Origin: Plutella xylostella
Lineage: Eukaryota; Arthropoda; Insecta; Lepidoptera; Plutellidae
Assembly: GCF_932276165.1 (NCBI RefSeq)
Contig: NC_064002.1
Coordinates: 10,478,001-10,542,000 of the forward strand
DNA length: 64,000 bases
Direction of reading: 5' to 3'
A program made the position numbers and the translations under genes. Each line of letters begins with the position of its first letter. Positions within the stretch are counted from its first letter, which is position 1. Positions 19,696 to 30,706 of the stretch are shown here, one piece after another. The notes under the pieces are model-generated. The model was not told the DNA's origin, searched no databases, and worked only from the letters and a program-made list of their open reading frames with translations.

Positions 19696-22353
19696 GTAAG
19701 CATTTGATTATTTTTATCGACTATTTAATAAGCTTCATTATTGCTTCATTTTACGTATTTTTCGATTACCAAATCGTACTTTATGGTCTTGGGAACCGCA
19801 TGTTGCTCCTATATAATGAGCTATTAGATAAGACTTTTATTAAATGTTAAGATTTTGATATTGAACTTGTATAACCCGGAAGGAAATCCAGCTCAGCGAC
19901 TAGTTCGAGATAATTCAATAAACTACGTCCAATCTATGAAAGCTGGAGATTTGGAGAAACTAAATAGAATCCGAGAACATAATCAACAGCTTTAAGCGAT
20001 AAGACCTTCATTTATAACAAAACGGCATAAGATCTGTAACTTTGATTATACATAATTATGATCTTGCCCTTTATGGGATTCTTACAGTGGCTTTATGTTT
20101 AAATAAGAGTGTCTATTAAATTAAGCCTTATATATATGTATAGTTAAAAAAAAACAACAAAAACCCAATTCAACAACCACTCCACAGAGTTGCAAGACAC
20201 AGATGCAGATACCGACAGCAACGCCGTAGATAGCACCGAACTATCCGCGCCAGACGACGATATAGACCTGGAGGCAGCATGTCCTGAACTCAGCGGGCAG
20301 ATCATCGGAGGACGAGCCAGCTCCGTCAATAGACACCCGTACCAGGCGTCCATGGTCATCAACGGCAACTCCTTCTGTGGCGGCTTCATCATCAGCCCGG
20401 ATTATGTGATGACTGCCGCGCACTGTGTTAGAGGGTAAGTTGATTACGGGTGCAAGAGTTGCGTCAGGGGTAGGTTACAGAATGGTACATATTATAGTTT
20501 CGAAACTGTTATCGAGCGACTGATGATTATCCCAATTCTTCTTCGAGTGTTCGACCGGTATCAAGTCCATTCAAAATTTTGCATTGCTAGCTTATAGGTA
20601 CTACAAGGTACACAAATTTACACCAAACAATATTCTAAAGTAGCTAGTGGTCACTGACCACATTGCTACAGAAAATATGAAAACATGCCTATTTACCATA
20701 CAGATGAAAATTCCTAAACCATAAGTTCCTCAACAAGACAAGACCACTAACATAAATCTTATACTCCCACTTCTCACGAACCCCTTTTCACCCAGGGTAT
20801 CCCCATCATCCATCCGCCTGCGTGTGGGTTCGACCCGGCGCGACTCCGGCGGCCGCATCGCTCGCGTCTCCAACGTCACCGTGCACCCCCAGTACGGGAT
20901 GCCTCGCTTCGACAAGGACATCGCTGTCTTGAGGCTGGCCCGGCCTCTGAGCTTCAGTGCGAGTGTGAGGCCGATCAGACTCCCGCAGCGCCGGCAGCCC
21001 GTGCCGCTTGTTAGGCTGACGGTGACTGGGTGGGGGTTGACTGCTGTGAGTAACTTTTATTTGTTGATGAGAGAGGTATACTAATGAATAACTATACTCG
21101 ATGATTTAATACGATTTCTACACAAACAACGCTGAATGAAGGTCCTGCGTCACGGATGCATAAGTTTTGTTAAACTTTCAGTATTTAATAGTAATTTCAC
21201 AATTACAAAAGTTGCTCTAAGAAGTTCTATCAGCTCATCATTTCAAACTTCTTATATCTACAACTTATAGCAAATAATTATCCCTTTTTCTTGTCTGCAT
21301 ATTTTAACCTGTCTAATGTATTGGATTACGGATCGCAATCCATGCCGGGACGTTATAAAAAGCCTTTTGCGCTGCGGCCCGGCACACTTTTGCCCTACAT
21401 CATGTGTAAAACTCTAATATGCATATTCTCTACCCTTCCAGCCGCGCGGCCGCCAGATCCCCCGCATCATGATGGAGGCTCAAGTCCCGGTCGTCCCGCA
21501 CTGGCTGTGCCGCCTCTCCTACTCCGACTCTCTGACTAACAACATGTTCTGCGGGGGACATTTCCTCATCGGCGGCGTGTCTTCTTGTCAGGTCAGGATC
21601 TTCCCTATCTTCATCATCAACATCATCATCTCAGCTATAGGACTGCTGAACATAGACCTCCCCTAATGTTTTCCACCACCTATCGGAGGCGGCCCGCATC
21701 GAGCGGTAACCCTGCGGACTTGACTAAATCGTCCGTCCATCTCGCGGGCGCGGTGTCTTAGGCTAAGAATTTACAATGCTTGGAGCAGAAAAGTTGTTAA
21801 CTCCTGTTTTAATCCTGCTGATTATATCTATGATTTGTTAGCTATTCTTCCTTTATATATATGCTTTAGTCAGCTTCGCTGTCCAATATTGATAGCAAAA
21901 CGCACGATTACAAACGGTAATGAATTTAGAAACCCACGAAGACATCATCATTTCCTAAGACAACAAAGACTTTCTTTATATAACATCATACAGAAGGGCT
22001 AGTACGGGGCGCATTTAAGACGTGACAAGAGTTTTGCATCGCGCTCACTCACATCGCGCAGCCTCAAGAGCGAGCGCGACGGAGAACTTTTGTCACGTCT
22101 TAATAACGCCCCGTGCTACAGGGCCAGATGCTGATATCAGTACATATCACGTAGAATATTCAAGACAATTACACATGAAACTCAAATCTCCTCCTTATCC
22201 TTCCAGGGAGACTCCGGAGGGCCAGCAGTATTCCGGGGAGTGGCGTTCGGGATCGTGTCCTACGCGCGGGGGTGCGCGCTGCCGCTGTCTCCGACTGTCT
22301 TCACGAACATAGCCGCCTTGAGGGACTGGGTCACGCAGAACACTGGCGTTTGA
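19644..22353 (+). CDS. Secreted chymotrypsin-family (S1A) serine protease, elastase-like pocket
   Basis: CDS: join(19644..19695, 20188..20434, 20796..21045, 21442..21591, 22207..22353), 846 nt, 281 residues, all GT-AG. A signal peptide (about 1-17) precedes an acidic propeptide (18-55). The mature chain starts IIGGRASS at 56. The triad is His96 (TAAHC), Asp141 (DKDIAVL) and Ser236 (GDSGGP). Cys pairs 81-97, 206-220 and 232-256 fit the S1A fold; Cys49 in the propeptide has no visible partner. By chymotrypsin numbering residue 189 is Ser, 216 is Ala and 226 is Thr, which suggests preference for small or hydrophobic P1 residues. Activation would cut after Gln55, not Arg/Lys. Role (digestive or other) cannot be decided. 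A probable poly(A) signal AATAAA is at 22617. Confidence 0.93.
20188..20434 (+). CDS. Serine protease exon 2: propeptide, activation site, catalytic His
   Basis: Acceptor CTCCACAG|AGTTGC. It encodes an Asp-rich propeptide, CPELSGQ|IIGG, and FCGG..MTAAHCV with His96. Donor AGAGG|GTAAGT. Confidence 0.93.
20796..21045 (+). CDS. Serine protease exon 3: catalytic Asp region
   Basis: Acceptor TTCACCCAG|GGTATCC. It encodes SSIRLRVGS, VHPQYGMPRFDKDIAVLRL (Asp141), VRPIRLP and VTGWGLTA. It has no Cys, so the usual partner for a propeptide Cys is absent. Donor ACTGCT|GTGAGT, phase 0. Confidence 0.92.
21442..21591 (+). CDS. Serine protease exon 4: pocket floor
   Basis: Acceptor CCCTTCCAG|CCGCGC. It encodes IMMEAQVPVVPHWLCR, NNMFCGGHF and GGVSSCQ, which ends just before the active-site GDSGGP. 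Ser230 occupies position 189. Donor TGTCAG|GTCAGG, phase 0. Confidence 0.92.
22002..22116. mobile_element. TA-flanked MITE in protease intron 4
   Basis: 115 bp with inverted ends of about 30 bp (left gtacggggcg then aagacgtgacaa; right ttgtcacgtctt then cgccccgtgc). It is flanked by TA (22000-22001, 22117-22118). It lies inside the last intron (21592-22206) and does not touch either splice site. Confidence 0.75.
22207..22353 (+). CDS. Serine protease exon 5: catalytic Ser and C-terminus
   Basis: Acceptor CCTTCCAG|GGAGAC. It starts GDSGGPAVFRGVAFGIVSYA (Ser236), continues RGCALPLSPTVFTNI and ends WVTQNTGV with TGA at 22351-22353. Confidence 0.94.
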   Translation, partial: GDSGGPAVFRGVAFGIVSYARGCALPLSPTVFTNIAALRDWVTQNTGV

Positions 22354-25300
22354 CACTGCTAGCGTATTTACCGCCAAGACGCATTAGCAATGTTAGCATT
22401 AGATAAGAATGTGGTGGTACGACGGCGGCAGATATTTCTAATTCTGTTGTGTTATATCTGTTTGCTTTCACATCAATGATGTTGCCTTGTGTACTATGTT
22501 TATGGTAATATAGTTCTCATCTACTAAAAGAGATCCCAATCTGTGTAAAAGCGTCCCTAGACAACATGATAGGATTTAATCAATTTTGGAGTTTTTTTTT
22601 TTACATTTTTTAAAATAATAAACTTTACGACTCTATGTTAGTTGGATTTCTTATTTGGTTTCGGAAATAAAAATGTGAGAAGAAAGGGGATTTGGAGAAA
22701 CGGTTGGCGATGTCGTTAGTCTTCTTCTGATCTAGATCTAGCTCTAAAGAGTAAAACGGTTGAAGGAAATTGGCCATACCTTTTTCAAGCTGCAAGAATT
22801 GTCTACTTTTCAAAACATTATTCATATTGAATGGTCCGGCATGGTTCACTTTTGATTCTATCCCATGAACAAATTTAATTACTTATGTTCATATTTATTG
22901 CAAGAGAATAAACTAACATTAAATTATACCGAAAAGTGAACTTAATTGCAATTAAGTTCAAGCAATAAACGTCATGATTAATAACTTTGAGTGAGAAACT
23001 CCGAAGCTCCGATAACAGTACAATTTGAAATATCTAACGGTTATAATAAGTTTAACCTTGTTAGTGTAGTGGAGGCACTTCAATTGTAATGGAGTTGGTT
23101 TCAATTTCAAGATCAACTGTAATATTACTCATTAGTAAGTTGGTACCCATATTTAGCTTTTCTTATGTCAAATCTTTAGTGTATTTATGATTATATTATG
23201 AGATCATCAGTTTACACCAAAAAGCTATGCAGAAACAAAAACTGTGTTCAGGTATATGTTAAAGTGTGTAATGTTCTCATGGAAGTAATGTTCTAAATTT
23301 AAAATGTTACTTAGAAAACTTCTAGGAACAAAGCACAAAATTGCTATTACTATAGTGATGTCTAAAAGATCTTCAGTTATGACTATAGCGTTATGGAGAA
23401 CACACTTAAAATACCTATGTCAATAATACCTCGTACCTACCTATTTCTTTCAAATTTACCGTTATGTTAATTGTTATATGTAACTGTTAAATGTAACAGT
23501 TGGTTAATTGATGACTGATCGTTTTTAAAAGTAACTGTTATTTGTGTATTCTAGTAGAAAGATTTTTTTGTCACTAGTATTAGTAGTATACGGAAAAACC
23601 ATTTCTTCAAAATTTAAACCGTAATTTCTTTAAAAACCTTATGATTTTCTCGTCTATAAATAACCAGGATACCCTAGTGTTGTTTATCGATCGTTGCATT
23701 TATTACAGCAACGGGTCATCGTTCTATGATGGACTACACCACTCTAAGTTGCTAGCACAAATTACTTCGGAATTCTTTATGAGTAGAACGTATTACAAGA
23801 GCGATATAATAATATGGTGTCGTGACTTACCAGAGAGAATATTCATAATTATCATGAGGTGTGCTTAGTACTTTTTTTGTTATAATAGCTTAGCGATGAA
23901 CGACCTTTGGGAAACCTTCCGGAACCCCTCTTAGCACCTAATTTATTATATTTTGAAGACTTTAAAACACAATACACTATAATTATCTACATTGTTTTCA
24001 AAATGTTAGAGCAAAATTTTAATTTTATCGATTATTGATAACAATATTTCTTACATCCCTGCAATCAAGGTACTCGCCACTTCGATAAAAAAACATCATA
24101 CCATGTCACTATCGTGAGTAGGACCTAGTACGTATAATTTTGGATATTTTCTTCTGTTTTTGTGGTCGCTGTGTGGTCAACGAACCAGTGAGATGAAGCC
24201 TTAAAACTAAACTACTGAAGTAGGTTATCGTTATTAGGGTGCTTCACAGTGGGGTAAAGGCAGCTTTTAAACCTATTTGGTTTTACATCGCCCAGTCAGA
24301 CACACTAGAGCGCCACACTTAGCAGGGGTTATATTTTGTTAAACCATTTTACTGTTTTAGTTCAAATATGGAATAATTAACGTACCTATTTAGGTAAAAT
24401 AAATTAGTTTTTTGTTCATTATGATCATCAGCCAATAACAAATTATCTACATCTGTAGGCCTCCTATCTTTTCTTCACGTTAAAAATCGATTATATATTT
24501 ATTTTAACATTAATTTTTACCGCCTTTGAATTTACAGAATGCATAAATAAGACCAACACGATAACTAGACGCGAGCTTATCCGCAGGCTTCATAATATCA
24601 TTCACACATTCCTCGGTATAAAATTATACCCAGCCGTATTAAGATAACTAATAAACTAGATTAATATACTGCGATAGTACCCTTCCGTACTCCTCGCCTT
24701 TAGCTGCGAATCCCGTTTAGATCCCACTTTAACGGTAGCACAACCTGTATTACTAGGCCTGACAACCCTGTTGAGTGTAAATGCAACATAACATACCTTC
24801 ACAAACCTTAAAAGTTAACCCGTAAGGACTATTTTCGACTGCATCAAATGATAATTGGACGGAGCGGTAAGTAACAATTACAGTAATCGAATTGAGCATC
24901 TCTGCCTAACGAAATAAGAGCCATGAATAAAGTTAATTTAAAAGATATGTACGAGGCATTCCTTATAAGGTGGTGGTTTTGTGAGAAAGTCTGGTTTTTA
25001 ATATTAACTTGTGTCGTGAAGGATTTTCTATAAGGTCATGATGATGAGAATTACTATTGATTGTCTGTTGTAATTAAATTACTTATGTGAGTAGTAGTAG
25101 GTAGTTGATAATTTAATTTCTTTCAAAAAGTATTTATGCCGTTTTCAATAGCTAAAATACGTTTTTTACCTACTCGCATAGAATAGTATTGATTCAAAGC
25201 AAAGCTATAATTTACACAAGACCAACTATACTATGATTGAGCTATTATTATAACTAGAAATAGCTTTGCAGTCAACTCAATTTCATTGATTATTCTAAGT

Positions 25301-25512
25301 TTAGATTCTACTTCGCTTGACACGCATCGCACGCATGACATTTCACAAATAGGCTTGCTGCACCCCAAAGCAATATCTACCAAGTCACTTACGAACCCTG
25401 ACTCCTGACTCCGACTACAAATACCGACTTAGCTATGCAGTGGGGTGAGATGGACCACAGTTTACAGCTGCTGTAGTAAAGACACTGTGTGCAGAGATGT
25501 TAGGTAAGCGAA
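22354..25512. other. Protease 3' flank and intergenic DNA
   Basis: The first 270 bp are probably 3' UTR, ending near AATAAA at 22617-22622. The rest is AT-rich and I see no gene or identifiable repeat. Confidence 0.6.
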
Positions 25513-25840
25513 ATTAACCAGGGTGTCCACTCAGAATGCTCCAAAAAATTCCCTGACTTTTCCCTGACTTTCCCTGACCGTTTCAGAAAATTTCCCTGAC
25601 CAAAGATCAAAATATAAACCTAATTTAAGTAATTTGAAGACGAAATCTTGATTTCAAATTTTTGCGTTCATTGGTTTGACACTTATTAAAACTCGATTGC
25701 GTAAAATATGTATGCAGGGTCGGCAAAAATGGTATATTAAGACGGAAGTATAGCACTAGCACACACACTAACGTTCTTCAACTTTTAAATATTATCCAAT
25801 CTCCATGATTTTTTAGGATATTTAAGTAGTAGTAGTAGTA

Positions 25841-26664
25841 GTCTTTAAGACGTTGGACTGGAAAAGGCATGGCATATGTATAAATGGCAAGTACATGTCA
25901 CACCTCCGCTTCGCGGACGACATCGTTATTATGGCAGAATCTCTGCAGGAACTCAGCTGGATGCTAAGTGGCCTAAATGCTGCTTCCCGACGTGTAGGCC
26001 TCGATATGAACTTGGACAAGACGAAAGTCATGTACAATGCTCACATCAAACCGGAGCCGGTCGCCGTTGGTGAGGCAACAATCGAAGTTGTGCAAGAATA
26101 TGTCTACCTCGGGCAGACTATTCGGCTAGGCAGAAGCAACTTCGACAAGGAGGCTGCAAGGCGCATCCAACTGGGTTGGGCTGCATTCGGGAAACTTCGT
26201 CACATATTTTCCTCGGCCATTCCGCAGAGTCTTCAACCAGTGCGTCCTGCCAGTGATGACGTATGGTGCAGAGACGTGGAAACTGACGGTAGGACTGGTC
26301 CACCGATTTAAAGTCGCTCAGCGTGCTATGGAGAGAGCTATGCTTGGGGTTTCTCTGATGGATCGTATCAGAAATGAGGTTATCCGTCAGAGGACTAAGG
26401 TTACCGACATAGCTGTCAAAATATACAAGCTGAAGTGGCAGTGGGCTGGTCATATCTGCCGAAGAACCGATAACCGTTGGGGTAGACGAGTTCTCGAGTG
26501 GAGACCACGAACCGGCAAACGCAGCGTGGGACGCCCTCCTGCCCGCTGGACTGACGACCTTAGGCGGGTGGCGGGTAGTGGTTGGATGAGGAAGGCCGAG
26601 GACCGAGTGTTGTGGTGCTCCTTGGGAGAGGCCTATGTCCAGCAGTGGATGATTATTGGCTGAT
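25841..26664 (+). pseudogene. RTE-type LINE fragment, reverse transcriptase C-terminal half
   Basis: Two frames together read as an RTE reverse transcriptase. The first (25853 to about 26225) has HLRFADDIVIMAES (the FADD catalytic motif), LDMNLDKTKVM and YVYLGQTIRL. The second (about 26228 to 26663) has VFNQCVLPVMTYGAETW, RAMERAMLGVSL, WQWAGHICRR and GRPPARWTDDLRR, ending at TGA. A small deletion near 26225 causes the frame change. The endonuclease and the RT N-terminus are missing. TAG-repeat tracts flank both sides (about 25827-25841 and 26669-26684), possibly the target or tail. Confidence 0.82.
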
Positions 26665-27193
26665 GATGATGTAGTAGTAGTAGTATAACTTTATTGTACA
26701 TAAAACACTTAAAACACAATAAATTACTAGGTTTATAGTTTTTTTTTCTCTAAATTTGCTATAGATTGAACTTATAGGCACCTAAAGCAACGCAATTTTT
26801 GTGATCAAAACTGCGCCGTTAAACAAAAACAATGTTTTTTTTAAAGCGAAACCTACAACTCTAGAATATATTATTCTGAAGCGATTGACATCAAAATCAA
26901 AAAGATTTGTTGTTTCTTCAAAAAACCACTAAAATGTAAGAAATAATTTAAGGTTTACACAAATTCTACTCGTATTTATTTGTACTGTCACATACGAGTA
27001 GAATTTACCTTAAATTATTTCTTACATTTTAGTGGTTTTTTGAAGTTGGTTTTTTAATTTTTTTAATTATTATTTTATTTTATAGTTTTTAGTTTATTTG
27101 CAATAATTTTCAATCAAAAGTAAGGTGCCCTTGGGGGTGAGATAAAATTCTCAAAAAAAAATGGGACCACCTGGGAGCTCAACCCAATACAAC

Positions 27194-27313
27194 TGTTATA
27201 TTATTGTAGGGTAAGCACCGCTGGTCAGTCGAATAGAGGCATTCAACTCTAATGGTTGTTTTACTTGTCCGCTCCCCACTACGTCACCTCGTCCCGACAC
27301 ACCGTAGCTAACA
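27194..27313 (+). repeat. 5' LTR
   Basis: 120 bp from TGTTATATTATTG to CCGTAGCTAACA, short for a Gypsy element. No clear TATA box or poly(A) signal stands out. Confidence 0.85.
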
Positions 27314-27371
27314 CTGGCGACGGGCGGGTCCAAAGTTCAAGTGTAACCTCGTGCGTGCAATAATAACCAAA

Positions 27372-30300
27372 ATGGCAAAAATCTCGGTCGGATCCCTCTC
27401 CGTGTTTAATCATGAAGTGCAGGACTGGAGTCTATACAAGGATAGACTGGAGCAATGGTTTCTTGCCAATGATTTAGGGAGTGAAGTGGACAAATCGTTA
27501 TGTAAACGACGTGCGATCCTTTTGTCTAGTTTGTCAGAGAATACCTATAAACTCGTTCGCGATTTAGCATTGCCGAAAACAGTGGGGACTCTGAATTATT
27601 CTGAAGTGGTAGAACTTCTGGACGATCATTTCCAAACTACAAAATGTGGATTCGCGGAGCGGTACAAGTTTTATGCCGCGACTCAACACATGGCGGAAAG
27701 CATGGCGGAATGGGCGGCGCGAGTCAGGGGACTCGCGATCCACTGCAGCTTCGTCTCTAGCAACCTGGATGAAACACTACGGGATCGCTTCGTCCTGGGC
27801 ATGGTGTCCGGGCCAGAACGCGACAAGTTGTTCACCATGGACCTGTCGGACCTGACGCTCAGCAAGGCGTTGGCTCAGGCGGAGGGCATCCAGTCGGCGC
27901 GGCTAGGAGCTGCGCAGGCGTCGCCAGCCCCCGTGCAGGCCGCGTTGCCTGTGCACAAGCTGGCAGCCGCGCGAGGCTCGCGAGGCGTCACGGACGGCGG
28001 CAGCCATAACCAAGACCAGTGCGGAGGTCCTGTGCGTTGTTCGGCGTGTGGTTATGCTGGCCATGAAAGTGTAAATTGCAAGTTTGCAAAATATAAATGT
28101 GGCCGTTGTGGCGTCAAGGGTCACCTTAGGAAGGCGTGCCCTGGAAAAAGAGTGAATCATTTTATTGAGTGTTGCTCTGACGATGCCGACGGCGATGATG
28201 GTAAGCGTGTTATTTATAATATACGTAGCAGTCGTGGTGAACCTATGCGTGAATGTGTACTTGTGAATGGTGTGAGTTTAAACTTTGAAATTGACACAGG
28301 CTCAGCTGTGACTATCATCTCGGAGTTAGTTTATTTAAAATATTTTTCTGGCACTCCGTTACAACACAGCAGTGTATTTCTGCAGAGCTACAATGGTAGC
28401 AACATTGTAACTGTCGGAACTCTCAACCTGTCCTTTTCTTACAAGTCACGAACAGCTGATATAATTGTTTATGTGGTTCGCGATGGTGGTCCATCATTAT
28501 TAGGCAGAGACTTCATAGCTAAGTTCAACTTACAGATATCCTCCGTTAACTCTTGCAATAGTTTGACAGACAAATTAATTGATAAATACCCGACTCTGTT
28601 CTCCGATTCGTTAGGATGTTGTAAGGATTTAATTGTTGATCTAAACCTAAAGCCAGGATCCAAACCAATTTATTATAAATCACGGCGTCTTCCCTTTGCC
28701 TTAAAGGAGAAAGTTGAAAATGAATTAAATAAATTAGTTGAGTTAGGGATACTGGTTCCTGTTACATCATCAGACTATGCTAGTCCTATAGTACCTGTCC
28801 TGAGGCAAGACGGTCGAGTTAGACTTTGTGCTGATTACTCAGTGTCTTTGAATAAGCAGTTGATTGTAGACAAATATCCTCTGCCGCTTGTGGATGAGTT
28901 GTTCACTAAGCTCCATGGGGGGGAGAAGTTCAGCAAACTTGATCTCTCCCGGGCTTATAATCAGCTGGTCCTGAGCCCAGCATCCCAAATGTTAACCTGC
29001 ATCAATACCCACAAAGGGTTGTATAAGTTTACGCGTCTTGTGTTTGGTTTGTCAAGTGCAGCCGCTATTTTTCAGCGTACCATTGAAAAACTGCTATCGG
29101 GCCTAGATAAAGTTCTATTGTTCCAAGATGACATTTTAATCACAGGTACGGATGACACGGAGCATTTAGCTAACTTAGAAGAAGTTTTTAAAAGGTTAGA
29201 AAGTGCAGGGTTTGTGTTACAAAAGGAAAAATGTTCGCTTTTTCAAAATTCTGTAGCTTATCTTGGATTCATCATTGATAAGAATGGACTTCATAAGTGC
29301 CCTAGCAAGGTTAAGTCCATCTTACAAGCTAAAATTCCCACAAACGTGTCTGAACTTAAGTCCTTCCTAGGGCTTGTAAATTATTACAGAAGTTTTGTGA
29401 GAAATGCAGCTTCCATAATGAGCCCTCTTCATGAGTTGCTTCAAAAAAACGTCCCATGGCATTGGGGAAAACCTCAACAAGACGCGGTTGCAGCGGTTAA
29501 ACGTGTACTTTCGTCAGACGAAACGTTGGCCCACTTTAACCCAAACGCCACTCTCATTCTGACAGTGGACGCGTCGCCGACAGGGCTAGCCGCTATCCTG
29601 AGCCAGGTGGAGCCGGCGGCGGCCGGGGCGGCTGCTCCCGGCGTGGAGCGCCCCATCGCATATGCGTCGCGTTCCCTTACTTCGCCTGAGAAAGCCTACA
29701 GCCAAATTCAGAAAGAGGCCACGGCTATAATATTCGGTGTACGTAAGTATCACCAATATTTGTACGGCCGTTCTGAGCCGTTCATTCTCAAAACAGATCA
29801 CAAGCCGTTACTTTCGATTTTTAACCCCGACAAAGGCATCCCGGAAGTCACCGCTAACCGTTTGCAGCGTTATGCTATTTACCTATCATCATATAACTTC
29901 AAATTAGAATATGTGCCTAGCGCGCATAATGCTGCGGACTACCTTAGTCGGGCTACTTCGTCACAGGATGATTCATCATCGATACAGTTAGATGCTCAGC
30001 TGGATAGCAACGTTGATAACGCGACCTATATAAATTTTGTGTATGATGGATGTACCTTCTTAAATTTGCAGGATATTAGCTGTGAGACTGACAAAGACTC
30101 CGTGTTATCGGCTATTTGTAAGTTTATTTTGAATGGTTGGCCAAAAGCCGTTACCGACAAGGCTTTCATTCCTTATTTTTCATGTAGGTATGAACTTTCG
30201 GTGGAAAACGGCTGCTTGTTAAGAGGTCACAAGTTAGTTGTCCCGTCCGTCTGTCGTAATAAGGTACTGTCTGAACTACATGTAGGTCATCTAGGTTCAT

Positions 30301-30602
30301 ATAAAATGAAATCAGATGCGCGAAACCGGTTTTATTGGCCGGGCATGTCAGCTGATATCGATTTGTTCGTCGCGCGCTGTGACGTATGCGCAGCGCTGCG
30401 GCCCTCCCCGCCCCGCGCGCCCCTCGCTCCCTGGCCGTTCCCGCCACGCGCATGGCATCGTGTGCATTTAGATTTTCTGGGTCCCATTAACGGTAAAACT
30501 TACCTAATCATAGTTGATGCCTACTCTAAATGGGTTGAGCTGTTTGATGTGTCTTCGGGATACAGTTCCCGTGTAGTTATAGACAAGCTTATATTATTGT
30601 AG
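27372..30602 (+). CDS. Gag-Pol polyprotein of the LTR retrotransposon, integrase truncated
   Basis: Single open frame of 1,076 residues from ATG 27372. A GTG-led extension from 27351 is possible but not needed. Order: Gag capsid-like region (1-190); two CCHC zinc knuckles (about 223-236 and 243-256, CSACGYAGHESVNC and CGRCGVKGHLRKAC); aspartic protease (DTGS at 308); reverse transcriptase (LDLSRAY about 524, LFQDDIL about 583-589); RNase H (TVDAS about 733, TDHKPL about 808); integrase zinc finger (HVGH...CDVC, 970-1006) and the first catalytic Asp (HLDFLGP, 1034). The frame ends VVIDKLILL where it runs into the 3' LTR, whose bases supply the TAG. The second Asp and the Glu of integrase are absent, so it should not integrate on its own. 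Confidence 0.92.
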   Translation: MAKISVGSLSVFNHEVQDWSLYKDRLEQWFLANDLGSEVDKSLCKRRAILLSSLSENTYKLVRDLALPKTVGTLNYSEVVELLDDHFQTTKCGFAERYKFYAATQHMAESMAEWAARVRGLAIHCSFVSSNLDETLRDRFVLGMVSGPERDKLFTMDLSDLTLSKALAQAEGIQSARLGAAQASPAPVQAALPVHKLAAARGSRGVTDGGSHNQDQCGGPVRCSACGYAGHESVNCKFAKYKCGRCGVKGHLRKACPGKRVNHFIECCSDDADGDDGKRVIYNIRSSRGEPMRECVLVNGVSLNFEIDTGSAVTIISELVYLKYFSGTPLQHSSVFLQSYNGSNIVTVGTLNLSFSYKSRTADIIVYVVRDGGPSLLGRDFIAKFNLQISSVNSCNSLTDKLIDKYPTLFSDSLGCCKDLIVDLNLKPGSKPIYYKSRRLPFALKEKVENELNKLVELGILVPVTSSDYASPIVPVLRQDGRVRLCADYSVSLNKQLIVDKYPLPLVDELFTKLHGGEKFSKLDLSRAYNQLVLSPASQMLTCINTHKGLYKFTRLVFGLSSAAAIFQRTIEKLLSGLDKVLLFQDDILITGTDDTEHLANLEEVFKRLESAGFVLQKEKCSLFQNSVAYLGFIIDKNGLHKCPSKVKSILQAKIPTNVSELKSFLGLVNYYRSFVRNAASIMSPLHELLQKNVPWHWGKPQQDAVAAVKRVLSSDETLAHFNPNATLILTVDASPTGLAAILSQVEPAAAGAAAPGVERPIAYASRSLTSPEKAYSQIQKEATAIIFGVRKYHQYLYGRSEPFILKTDHKPLLSIFNPDKGIPEVTANRLQRYAIYLSSYNFKLEYVPSAHNAADYLSRATSSQDDSSSIQLDAQLDSNVDNATYINFVYDGCTFLNLQDISCETDKDSVLSAICKFILNGWPKAVTDKAFIPYFSCRYELSVENGCLLRGHKLVVPSVCRNKVLSELHVGHLGSYKMKSDARNRFYWPGMSADIDLFVARCDVCAALRPSPPRAPLAPWPFPPRAWHRVHLDFLGPINGKTYLIIVDAYSKWVELFDVSSGYSSRVVIDKLILL

Positions 30603-30706
30603 GGTAAGCACCGCTGGTCAGTCGAATAGAGGCATTCAACTCTAATGGTTGTTTTACTTGTCCGCTCCCCACTACGTCACCTCGTCCCGACACACCGTAG
30701 CTAACA
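30589..30706 (+). repeat. 3' LTR, missing its first two bases
   Basis: It matches the 5' LTR from TTATATTATTG to TAACA with no difference that I can find. The expected TG before it is replaced by integrase coding sequence (acaagc), marking the deletion junction. Confidence 0.85.

Larger units (their letters stand above)
27194..30706 (+). mobile_element. Gypsy-type LTR retrotransposon, internally deleted, identical LTRs
   Basis: 5' LTR 27194-27313 (120 bp, TG...CA, ends TGTTA/TAACA). The 3' LTR ends at 30706. Target duplication ACAAC at 27189-27193 and 30707-30711. A primer-binding-site-like string (tggcgacgggcgggt) follows the 5' LTR directly. The two LTRs look identical over about 118 bp, so insertion is recent. 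The 3' LTR lacks its first two bases and follows directly on the integrase coding sequence, so the end of pol and the polypurine tract are missing. The small LTRs and single gag-pol frame would suit a mag-like lineage, an inference. Confidence 0.9.

Noticed and set aside
22022..22312. 96-codon frame across the protease last intron and exon 5
   Set aside because: It is in the wrong frame for the protease and its first part is a MITE.
25519..25531. hAT assignment of the outer transposon from its CAGGG start
   Set aside because: hAT elements make 8-bp target duplications; only 6 bp (ATTAAC) match here.
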